Positions 11,690 through 21,207 of a stretch of 22,500 nt of DNA are shown in pieces; position 1 is the first letter of the stretch, and the number at the start of each line of letters is the position of its first letter. The notes below the pieces were generated by a model. That model made no database searches. It had not been told where the DNA came from and was given only the letters and a program-made list of their open reading frames with translations. The position numbers and the translations under genes were made by a program. The stretch is from the NCBI GenBank assembly GCA_012295275.1, contig CM022665.1:26029446-26051945 (forward strand), read 5' to 3'. The stretch is from Chrysomallon squamiferum. Its lineage: Eukaryota > Mollusca > Gastropoda > Neomphalida > Peltospiridae.

Positions 11690-12240
11690 AATCCCTAGGA
11701 TAAGTAGAGGAATCGTCTGTAGCTTCATTCTCTTGGAATCGACGGTCAGAGATCCGCTCAGACGAGCAGTCAGGCCTCCAGAGATTCCAACATAGCAAAC
11801 TGAAACTAGAGCGTTGAAGATTTTTACACGCGATAACCAGCGTTCACTTCTTAGTGTCTGCTTTTAGAGAACGATTATCCGCTCAAATATATTTCCACAG
11901 CAGCAGTTTGGTTGTTGTTGTCGTGTTGTTAGGTGGCTGGCTTTTTTTCCCACTGCGAGATATATTTTTCAGCGTATGAAAGGATTTCTCGAATTCCTCG
12001 CAACCACCAAAGTTTACAGTGCAGTCCAGACTGGCGGTGGAGAAACACTAGCAATGCGAATCTGACATATAACGGAATCGCAGCTGACCTCCATGTTGAA
12101 TTCCATTAACGCCGATCGATTATTCAACAGCCGATTGGCTGAAGCTCCGCATCGCATCGCGCATGGAGTGATAAAACAGAAGAACGAATGGAGAGAGAAA
12201 ATCTGCTGCTGGTAATTGTGACGTCTAACGTTTCAGTAGT
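11690..12240. promoter_or_regulatory. CpG-enriched segment, possible promoter or non-coding first exon
   Basis: By eye there are roughly 30 CpG in about 550 bp, far above the surrounding DNA. An inverted CCAAT box (ATTGG) sits at 12134-12138, followed by GCATCGCATCGCGCATGG. A donor-like CTG|GTAATT occurs near 12,211. No adequate reading frame is present on either strand, so if it is a gene start, it is mainly untranslated. Confidence 0.3.
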
Positions 12241-12462
12241 TTTCTCCCCTTGGTAACACTCTACCAGCTAGTGGAAGTCGTTCAAATCCATATTATGTGT
12301 TCTGCATTTATCGAGTTTGAGAACGCTGATCAATAAGAAAATAACAAAAATAACTTTTCTTGTTTAATCTTTAACAATGCATTACTTAGTTTTTAAAAAA
12401 GCTTATGAAAATAATCGATGATTTTTGCATCGAAGCTGCTAAACTAAACATGAAGAAGAGCT
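12241..12462. other. Non-coding spacer
   Basis: Unique AT-rich sequence; the short tRNA-like string near 12,262-12,290 is too weak to call. Confidence 0.45.
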
Positions 12463-12570
12463 TAAAAAATAATAATAAAAAAAAAAAAATAATAATAATA
12501 AAAAAAAAAATATTAAAAGAAAAGAAAACTAACAAAATTAAACAATGATAAAAAAAAAAAAAAAAAAAAA
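12463..12570. repeat. A-rich (AAT)n and poly-A tract
   Basis: Interrupted AAT units and A-runs ending in about 21 A at 12550-12570. Confidence 0.9.
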
Positions 12571-13150
12571 TCTTCAGAGCGGGGGTGATATTAATTTACT
12601 AGATCAAAGAAGCTGCATTTATATTTTTATCTTTTAATCTGTGATACGCTTTATTCAGTTATTTCTGGTAATGATGTGAAATTCACGTAACAGGAAGTCC
12701 ACATTTAAATCACTTAACAACGAGGCCATAACAATAGATACTCAATAAGGATAACAATGTAGTATTACAAGTCTGAGGCAGAAAGGTCATCTACGGCGTG
12801 ACGTGCTACATATACTCAGTTATTTAACACTGGAGCAACAGCCCACACGTGGCTGGCTTATCAATGGCTTTGCATTTGCACCTTTTTATACTATAAAATG
12901 GTGCATATTAAAAGATTTCTTGGTACTAGCGGATGTAGTAGTTAGCGGAGATATTGTCGTTATACAATACGAAATGTCTTGCTATCTAATAACTGTTAAT
13001 GTTAAACTGTGTTGAGATATTATTAAATAATTAGCCAGAATATAGTTCAGTTTTCAGCATTTAGTTCGTTAGACTGCATAAGGGGACGCACCATTTATCT
13101 TACCTACTTTTTCTTTTCTTTTCTATTCTTTCTTTCTTAATTTTTAAAAA
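12571..13150. other. Non-coding region, no supported gene
   Basis: The 70-codon plus-strand frame at 12803-13015 has no domain or splice support. A TTTC-rich patch lies at 13,108-13,140. Confidence 0.5.
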
Positions 13151-13243
13151 TTTTAATTTTAATTTTCATATTTTAATTTTAATTTTCATATTTTAATTTT
13201 AAATTTTTGATTATTGTGTTGTTGTTGTCATTGTTTTTAGATT

Positions 13244-13279
<36 letters not shown>
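13151..13279. repeat. 20-bp tandem repeat (2.5 copies) followed by poly-T(35)
   Basis: TTTTAATTTTAATTTTCATA is repeated exactly at 13151 and 13171, with a half copy at 13191. A T-run fills 13245-13279. Confidence 0.9.
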
Positions 13280-13394
13280 CTTGTTAATTAGTATTTATAG
13301 TATTTATTGGTATTAGTAATAGTATTTATCATCATCGTCATCATTATCAATTAAAATCTTATCACCTTGAACATTTTATCTCACCATTAATTGA

Positions 13395-13560
13395 TGACAC
13401 CCCCTTTTTCTCACGTTTTGGATTCGCCCCTGTACCAGTTCTCAACTCACGAGATGGTGATGCTATAAATACACAGGCAGCAGGAAATCGTATACGTCCC
13501 CGGACAGTGAATCTATCCCGTGACCTCACGCAGCTCATGTATACCATAACACTGATCCAG
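13395..13560 (-). mobile_element. tRNA-derived SINE (minus strand), head region
   Basis: Read on the minus strand, TGGATCAGTGTTATGGTA resembles the tRNA A box and D-arm (TGGCTCAGTGGTTATGGTA) with one base lost. About 25 bp later GAGGTCACGGGATAGATTC resembles the T-arm/B box (GGGTTCGATTC) with two or three changes. Spacing suits a tRNA. A non-tRNA body follows. No poly-A tail or target duplication is clear. The open frame covering it is incidental. Confidence 0.5.
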
Positions 13561-13824
13561 ATCTCCATTGGTTATGTAGTAAAAAGATGCCGTGACGTTT
13601 TCCATGCGTGTTGACAAAGGAAATACTGAGCAAACAGGAATTTACGAAAATTTCCTTCTTCACAAAATAAATTGAGAGTAAACACAAGAACTTCTGTCAA
13701 TTTACCAAAATCAACAAATCGAAAATCACATCAGCTTCTGTTTCAGACAAGTGTGAATGTCAGATAAAATCAACCGCGTTTTAAAATAACTTTCTTTGGA
13801 GATTCGTACATTTGAATATAAAAA
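13561..13824. other. Non-coding spacer
   Basis: Unique AT-rich sequence, no motif recognised. Confidence 0.45.
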
Positions 13825-13972
13825 GCAGCAGAAACAGCAGCAGCAGCAACGTTGGTAGTAGTATTAGTAGCAGCAGCAGTAGAAAAAGTAGCTGTAGTAG
13901 AACAGTAATGGGATCATCATCATCATCATCATAATCATTATTATTACTAGTAGTAATTGCAGCAGCGGCCGA
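13825..13972. repeat. Mixed CAG/TAG/CAT triplet repeat
   Basis: CAG, GTA/TAG and CAT triplets in blocks, with ATT at the end. Interruptions are frequent. Confidence 0.85.
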
Positions 13973-15177
13973 TGTAATAGCCAGTAGCAGTAATTGTATT
14001 ATCTGAGTTCATTGACGTAAAATGTCTGTCAGGTTATTTCCCGTTCCAGTCACTGTTCCATGTCTGGTTTAAATTACCAGATATGCATACGAAACAAGAG
14101 CATACGAAAAATCAGCATTATACAAAAAGAACACGTAATAAATGTTATTAAATTTAATATCGTGTTATCTGATATTGTTACGTTCTGGAAAATTTATAAC
14201 AAAATATTTGTTTCAGTTATTAATGATAAATATTACACACAACCGCACTATGACCGGAGGCAGCCTCGTTTGTTAGTAGTTGTAAATCATTTTCAAAATG
14301 GAGTTGTATTTTAACTATCTCGTATTAAAAACTGTGAATTTTAAATTACCATAAAGAGTATGGTTCAGGTGCTGACTGTACTGTTTAAAGGGAAAACAAT
14401 AATTATTTTCTCAAAGGTTTACATACCTGACTGAGAGGTTTTGACACATGGTGGTATTCAGTACAAATGGACGTTGAAGAAACGTTTATAAAAAAGACAA
14501 ATGGCTCAAGCACTGTAGACTTTTTGTATTGGTTTTTTGTTTGTTCTTCTTTTATTAGATAGGCGACTCTCAGTTTGAATGTTTTCAGCAGATTGTTTCC
14601 AAACTGGAATTTAATGAGAGATAATATATACTGATCTGTTACTTAAAGATTTAAAAAAAAAAAAAAAAAATTTCTTTGAATAAATGATTAACTTTGAAGC
14701 CTAAAATTATGTCAGATAAATTGTTTTTCATCCGAATACTTCATAATTAAGTCAGTTAATATTCCTTCGAATTAGTTGAATTTTTATCAAATATTTCTCA
14801 ACGAAGCCTAACATTTTAGGATACAAACTGGCGAATGGATATCTTCAGAATTATTAAATCAAAGATCTCCACCCCCTAAATTCTTTCATTATGGCAGTCT
14901 TGAAGAAATACTTAAAATTAAACACCTCCCACTAGATAGAAATAAGTAAACTGTCTCTGTATGTTCAAAGTACTTCACACATGAACTAGAAATAAGTACT
15001 AAAAGTGGTCTTTACTCGTGATTCACGTGGTGTATGTGTTACATATAACTCGGTCAAATTGTAACCTTTATCTCACTTTGAACAAACCATCTGTTGTTTT
15101 CGTGCTTTCTTTGACCAATTTACAATCATTCAGAACGAAGCATTCTGTCGTGGAGAACAGAAGAAATAGAACTTAAA
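13973..15177. other. Upstream region of gene A, non-coding
   Basis: AT-rich with a 19-base A-run near 14,652. The frame at 14060-14314 shows no domain. The last 150 bp before the gene A ATG should hold its promoter and 5' UTR, but no convincing TATA box is visible. Confidence 0.5.
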
Positions 15178-15642
15178 ATGTCCCGATTATTTGTTCCCTT
15201 CTGCTTACTTCTGTTTACTGGTAAGTATAAATATATATATATAAAATATTTTATTTTAAAAAACAAACTGAATCGCACAAGCCTTGAAGATAGTGGATTA
15301 TCGAAATATTTTATAGATAGCGTGTTCTAAATTTAAGTAATTGTGTCAGTCATAAGAGATATTTTTTTAAAACCAAAAGCATAAATTAATAACAACAGCA
15401 ACAAGAACAATGATTCTTGTTGTTGTTGTTGTTCTTCTTCTTATTATTATTATTAATATTAATATTATTATTATAATATTATTAGTTTCAGTATGGTCTG
15501 AAACGTGCACTCTTCACGGAACTTTTAGCGACTGGAAGGTCGAGTGTAATCACGAACGATGTCATCACATCCGCGGCTTCACTATTGGATGTGTCGCCGA
15601 GCCCGACAGCGGTAAATGTGTGTGTGTGCGTGCGTGCGTGCT

Positions 15643-15679
<37 letters not shown>

Positions 15680-16939
15680 TTAAGAAAACATTTCCTTTGA
15701 TTAAATGTGATTTCCTTTTCACCATTTTTTTCCCCACTAATATGTTGTGTATTGTATATATCCGAGTGTGTATGTGTGTATATCCGAGTGTGTATGTGTG
15801 TTGTGGGTGTTATTATAATTTTCTATTAATAAAAAAAAAAAAAAAAAAAATTAGAGAATATCTTGACTTTTGTATTACATGATTAACTATCTTTCAGCTC
15901 CAGGTAAAGGTGTTTGTACCTGCATAACCAGATGTGATGATGGTAAGATTCCCAAATCTTACTTTTTCAATAAGTAAATTAAAAAAACAAATAAACATCG
16001 ACGTCGGCACCCCCACCAAACAAAAAAATAAATAAATAAATAAAAAATGCTGCAGTAAAATATATTTAAAACAGAAATGCTATTTTTTTGAAATCCTAAG
16101 ACACAACAGAGTAATCATTATTTACCAGTTTTGGAATAAATATCAGTTAACTATTTTTAATACATTTATATGCACACATGTATAGAGATAGATAGTAATT
16201 AAAACGTTTCTTTTTCTAAATAAGTGTAGAGGAGACGAATGAAAAAAATACACACATATGCCATCTTGTTGCATGATACAGCTATCAAAACTGATTACGA
16301 TAACTATGTACACCATAAATTTACACCATAAATACGATTTATTTTTCATGTATCATCTTCATAATTCTGTATTATTGCTATTAAAATGATAATAACATTT
16401 GCTTGGCTTCCAGAAACCCCCTTATTTTAAAAACTGGCTAATTTTCAAATTTGGTGTTTTCCATAGTAGTTCGCTGCTGTTATGATTTTCGTGGTGTACG
16501 CGTCTGACCTCAGTGTACAGCAAACAGCTGTCATACTTTAAACTTTCTTCTTTCTGAACTTACGTGATTATTTTACGCTGTAATTTTCATTTGAACCACG
16601 TCTGAAAGGCCAGTAGAAAGTGTTAAAACGAAAAAAAAGTAGGCTCCATAGGAGAAAGTAGAGTTAAGCATGCTTGTAACAATCGAAATCCGGGTCATCT
16701 GGTCCCAAGCTTGCCGGATAAACTGGTTGGTACCTGATTTGTTTACGTTTTTAATATTCATTTTAAATACTAGACTTATCATATATTTATCAACTGTAAC
16801 ACAGATGTTGATCCATGCCGTGTTAAGAATGACTGTATACGAAATGCTTTACTAAATAAATGTGGACAGTGTCTACACGGTGATCACGACTACCACTGCA
16901 TTGACAACCACTGCCACTGTGGATTCCCTACGTAAGTTT

Positions 16940-17005
<66 letters not shown>

Positions 17006-17391
17006 CTCTGTCCTTTAAAAACCTCCATATACATAATTATACAGAAATGACACTCACTTATCTGCTGACATAATTTAATTGCAACCTTTTGATTAGTTGT
17101 CTTAATCTTTGCAGTTTATAAAGGATACATGTCATTACATATATTTATAGATATAGATATAATTTTTGACATAATGTTACGGCTTTCATTTCAGTTATGC
17201 TATGTTTTGGGTATATCTGTATCAAAATGTTCAAATAATTTATTATACAATAGTTCACTGGCTTTTGAAAATGTATAATGTGATACTATAAACCTTTTTT
17301 CTTTTCTTATAATCTATCTATATATCTGTCTGTCTGTCTATCTCTATCTATATCTATATCTATATCTATATCTATATACAGGAGTCCATGA
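15178..17391 (+). CDS. Gene A: secreted 14-cysteine protein, probable Cvsi/I84-type serine protease inhibitor
   Basis: Seen: five coding exons joined by GT-AG introns at 15178-15220, 15492-15611, 15898-15942, 16805-16931 and 17382-17391. The introns are in phase 1, 1, 1 and 2, and the reading frame stays open through all joins to give 114 residues. Residues 1-17 form a signal peptide (hydrophobic LLLF core, probable cut after VWS). The mature part has 14 cysteines at 20, 33, 38, 48, 61, 63, 67, 74, 80, 89, 92, 101, 106 and 108, ending CIDNHCHCGF plus four residues. The start ATG has A at -3 and is followed at once by the signal peptide. Known: oyster plasma subtilisin inhibitors of MEROPS family I84 are small, secreted, cysteine-rich proteins with a similar CxC/HC..HCxC ending. 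Inferred: an extracellular inhibitor of subtilisin-like proteases, perhaps from pathogens. Odd: the loop between Cys4 and Cys5 is 8 residues longer than in gene B and is split by an extra intron. It could instead be another disulfide-rich secreted peptide. Gene structure is solid; function is moderate. Confidence 0.82.
15411..15485. repeat. TTG/CTT/ATT triplet repeat in gene A intron 1
   Basis: Triplets run up to the splice acceptor of exon 2 and act as its pyrimidine-rich approach. Length change here could alter acceptor strength. Confidence 0.9.
15486..15491 (+). promoter_or_regulatory. Tandem splice acceptor of gene A exon 2
   Basis: Two AG dinucleotides 6 bp apart (…TTAG at 15485 and TTTCAG at 15491) could both serve as acceptor. 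The difference is exactly two codons (V, S) at the signal peptide boundary, so both choices keep the frame. I used the TTTCAG site because it is the better match to the consensus. Confidence 0.4.
15616..15679. repeat. TG/GCGT repeat grading into GA in gene A intron 2
   Basis: Starts four bases after the GT of the exon 2 donor (donor at 15612). Confidence 0.93.
15757..15800 (+). repeat. 22-bp direct duplication in gene A intron 2
   Basis: The string beginning TATATCCGAGTGTGTATGTG occurs twice, back to back, without a mismatch. It is followed by an A-run at 15829-15850. Confidence 0.9.
16943..17002. repeat. (TC)30 microsatellite in gene A intron 4
   Basis: Perfect TC run beginning 11 bp after the exon 4 donor. 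Confidence 0.97.
17312..17377. repeat. TATC/TCTG tetranucleotide repeat before gene A exon 5
   Basis: Ends directly at the ACAG acceptor of exon 5 and makes up most of its pyrimidine approach. Confidence 0.9.
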
Positions 17392-17445
17392 GTAATTCAA
17401 GAAGACAGGAAGAGAGGGAGAGAATACTTGCTGTCAGAATTTTGA

Positions 17446-17451
17446 AATAAA
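17446..17451 (+). promoter_or_regulatory. Poly-A signal of gene A
   Basis: An AATAAA hexamer lies about 55 bp after the gene A stop codon, in a short purine-rich 3' UTR. This makes exon 5 a credible terminal exon. In such AT-rich DNA the hexamer can occur by chance, so support comes mainly from its position. Confidence 0.55.
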
Positions 17452-18345
17452 TAATTTATATTCTACATTTTACTTGTTCTCATTTTATCTAATTTATAAA
17501 TGAAACTGAAATACTTAACTGCTGATTTTAAAATAATTTTAAGAAGAAGAAGGTAACAAGAAAGAAACAAACAAATTAATAAAATAAAAATAATAATAAC
17601 AACAACAACAACAACAACAAAAGAGCAAAAACAGTAATAATAATTAGAAAAAAACAATATAACAACAACACTAATAATATGAACAACAACAACAGTAGTA
17701 GTAATAATAATAATAATAATAATGGTGAGAAGAAGAACAGCTTTGAAGTATTTCCTTTTCAGAGATAAAAATTTCAGCAATTAAATCTTTTATGCCAAAT
17801 TATACCCCTGTTTTAATTTTTTGATCCTAAAACGGGTTTTCATTTTAATGTAACCTTCGTGTCGATAGACGATAAAATTCATTTTGGAATAATAATAACA
17901 ATAGTAATAATAATAATAACAGTAATAATAGCAACAGCAACAACAACAACAACAACAGTAATAATAATGATGATAATAATGATGATGATAAAATAATGAT
18001 AATAATGATGGTGATAATAATAATAACAGTAACAACAACAACAATAATAATAATGATGATGATGATGACAGTAATAAAAATAATAATAATATGAAGAAAT
18101 ACTTAGATAAATAAAATAGTTACTGATAAACATTTTGTTCATCATTTGTACGTTGACAGATATAGTTAATTATTCAGGTGTTATATCTAACATGTAATTA
18201 CTGTAAGTAAACTACACTATTTTGGTTTTTTAAATTATAAGCATGAACACTGAAATTACTCGTTCTCATCGTTATACAAGGAAGTGGATGCATTCAGTTT
18301 AAACAACTTGAATTAGGCAATGAAAGAGACATTTTCGTGATCTAA
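17452..18345. repeat. A-rich AAT/AAC/GAT triplet blocks downstream of gene A
   Basis: Dense blocks of AAT, AAC and ATG triplets at about 17579-17722 and 17887-18092, with unique sequence between and after. The minus-strand open frames over them are simple-sequence artefacts. Confidence 0.85.
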
Positions 18346-18429
18346 TATTTTAATTAATTAATTATTTAATTTTATTTTTTATATTTTTATATTTTTATTT
18401 ATTTATTTATTTTATTTTGTTTATTTTAT

Positions 18430-18484
<55 letters not shown>

Positions 18485-18874
18485 TTTTTTTTTTTTTTTT
18501 TAGTATGATACTTTACTTTGCGATTCTTAGGCACGGATTAAAACAGTATTATTTTTGTTCCTATTTTATTTTATACTTTTGTTTATTTTTAAAAAATTTA
18601 ATTTAATTTATTTAATTTAATTTAATTTAATTTTATTTCGTTTTCATTTATTTTCAGCTAAACTTTAGTTTTAATTAATTTTAATTTTCACTTTCATTTT
18701 TATTTTATTTGTTTATTCATTCATTCATTTTTTTAATTATTATTTGTTTATCTATGTATTTTTTATGCAGACATATTTTCCTTTAATTTATTTTATTTTC
18801 TTAAGCAAGTATCACTTACATACTTATGTCAAATTGTGAATGTTTTATTTTTATTTTTATTTATGATTTTTCTC

Positions 18875-18911
<37 letters not shown>

Positions 18912-19170
18912 GGTTTGGGGGTTCAGTTTTGCTTCTTTTTAAATGAATATGATATATAAATTTATAAATTACATGCTTATTAATAAAAATAATTAAATAA
19001 TGTTATTATTATTATTTTATTTTTACTTTTACTTTTACTTTCTTTAGTTAAAACAAACTTTACACTATTATTTATTTTTATTATTATTAATATTATTTAT
19101 TTATATATTTTATTATTTATTATTATGACAAATTTTATTTTATTTTATTTGGTCTCATTTTGTTTATTTT
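18346..19170. repeat. T-rich low-complexity block with long poly-T tracts
   Basis: TTTA/TTTTA steps with T-runs at 18432-18482 (51 bases, then one A and 18 more T) and 18876-18906 (31). Nothing coding. Read on the minus strand it is a long A-rich stretch beyond gene B's 3' end. Confidence 0.9.
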
Positions 19171-19500
19171 AATTTGACTTTTATATATATAAAGACAATT
19201 CGCACGCTTACAACAAATTATCTGTGGAATAATATATATACATACATACACACAGACACACACAGACACACCCATGCACAAAATCACCATAAATTTATAT
19301 CAAACATTACTGTGTGCATAAAACCGAATTGTTCGTTCGTTCATTCATTCCTTCATTCTTTCAGTTATTCCTTCAGTCGCTAATCCACTAACATATTCTT
19401 TAGGGTTGTCGTGTATATATATATATATATATAATATATATATATAAAGTGAAACATTATATATGTGCCGTTATGGGACAAAAGACAATAATATATATAT

Positions 19501-19549
<49 letters not shown>

Positions 19550-20191
19550 TCATGTAAAATTAATTTCCTTTTACAAATCTTATTACAAAGTCTATTTTTT
19601 TTTTTTTATTTGGTCTCATTTATCTGGGGAAGAAGCTGCTGTCATTTATTTACTTACTTAAGTACTTACTCTCTCAACTACTCACTCACTCACTGGATCA
19701 CTCACTTAATTAAATTTTTGCTGATTCGTTTATTTATTTATTTGTTTGTTTTATTTGTTTATTGTTGTTTTTATTATCATCATCATCATCATCACTATTT
19801 ATTTATTTGTTTGTTTTTGTTTGTTTGTTTTTATCCTTCACAGAAAACGTGCACCCATCTGTTTTCTCTTACAGAATAATAAAATGGACATTTCTTGTTA
19901 GGAAATTAATAACAAAGTCAGTTGTGTATTAAAATGTTACATTTTTATTTAAAGATAAAACAATATGTTTCATGATATGATGTTTCCTTGTGGTTTCTTT
20001 TTTCTGTCTAAAAAGAAATTTAAATTTTTAAAAAAATTGATGAATAAATATGTAAGTTTACATCGTTGTGGAAAAAATTAATGTTTTAACTGCAACAAAA
20101 TAAATTATTGTATTGTTAAGTCTTTTCTGTTTGCATTTTTCGTTATTAAAGTTGTGTTTGTTGTTGTTATCGTTATCAATAGCATCATAAC

Positions 20192-20230
<39 letters not shown>

Positions 20231-20310
20231 TCACCATCATCATCATCAGCATTGTCATTATTTTTATTATTATAATGTATTTCGTATTAAAAACAGTCTG
20301 TGTGACTTAC
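19171..20310. other. Intergenic and probable 3' UTR/intron of gene B
   Basis: Contains CACA/CATA steps (19230-19275), a TA tract (19413-19446), poly-T(46) at 19503-19548, TTTG and CAT patches, and (ATT)n then (CAT)n at 20193-20248. The non-coding last exon of gene B should lie here on the minus strand, but many acceptor-like sites and TTTATT strings make its position undecidable by eye. Confidence 0.5.
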
Positions 20311-20438
20311 CTAACCGATTACGTGGAATCCGCATGCACAGTGACCATCAATGCAGTGCCAGGTTTCATGACACTCGCAGCCATGTTCACCAGTTATATG
20401 TCTGCAAACATCTGGATCAGTGTGACATCTCGCTGAAA

Positions 20439-20477
<39 letters not shown>

Positions 20478-21172
20478 ATGTTCTACAAATGTATAGGTTT
20501 GAAACACCATGATAAAAATCTGGATAATAATACTAAATTACATTTGCATTACTAAAATATATTTCTACTGCCAGAGACCCATAATTATTTCTTTTTATTC
20601 TACATTCAAAAGGATTTTAAACGAAATGACAAGAATTTTTTAATAAAAATATTAAATCGTATTTATATGACTGCGATGTAATACTATCCCCCCCAAAAAA
20701 AAAAATCATATTTATATTTATTCATAATTTTAAAGTTTTAAACATTTACCCGAAAATTTCTGAAGATTTTAATTTTATATCTTAGGCATGACGTATGTTG
20801 TGTGTGAGTGAGTGTGAGTGTGTGCGCGCGCACGTGTGTGAGGATGTATTACCATCACGACATCTGCTGACAATGCACGTGCAAGTTCCTTTGACGCATG
20901 CGCGTTCATAGCTGTCTTTTGGGTCACACTTGATATGATTACAGTCTCCAACATCGGTGCAGGAATTTGACAGAGAAACGGCTGCAGCACAGTGATATAA
21001 AAAGAATAATAAAAAGTAACAGCAACGTTAATAATAATAATAACAACAACAAGAGAAATAACATTAACAGAAAAATCACAACAAAACTGAAATACGTTGA
21101 AGAACGTTTTATATATTTTTTAAAGATTTCGAATTCTACTTTAGAATCATACCGTATAAAAGTAAATTTAAT

Positions 21173-21207
<35 letters not shown>

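Noticed and set aside
11715-11740. Possible signal-peptide start (MKLQTIPLLILG) on the minus strand
   Set aside because: No splice donor follows in frame and the frame closes within about 20 codons.
12262-12290. tRNA-like GTTCAAATCC box
   Set aside because: The B-box-like string is isolated; no plausible A box or cloverleaf precedes it.
15410-15667. 85-codon single-exon frame covering gene A exon 2
   Set aside because: Only the middle part is real exon; both ends are microsatellite and the splice sites define the true coding segment.
16862-17050. 62-codon frame inside gene A exon 4 and the TC repeat
   Set aside because: It is a different frame from the cysteine-rich exon and consists mainly of the TC microsatellite.
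19463-19879. 138-codon frame with poly-Phe
   Set aside because: It is produced by poly-T(46), TTTA/TTTG repeats and a CAT tract.
20775-20990. 71-codon minus-strand frame over gene B exon 2
   Set aside because: It is out of frame with the cysteine-rich translation and runs into the GT repeat.
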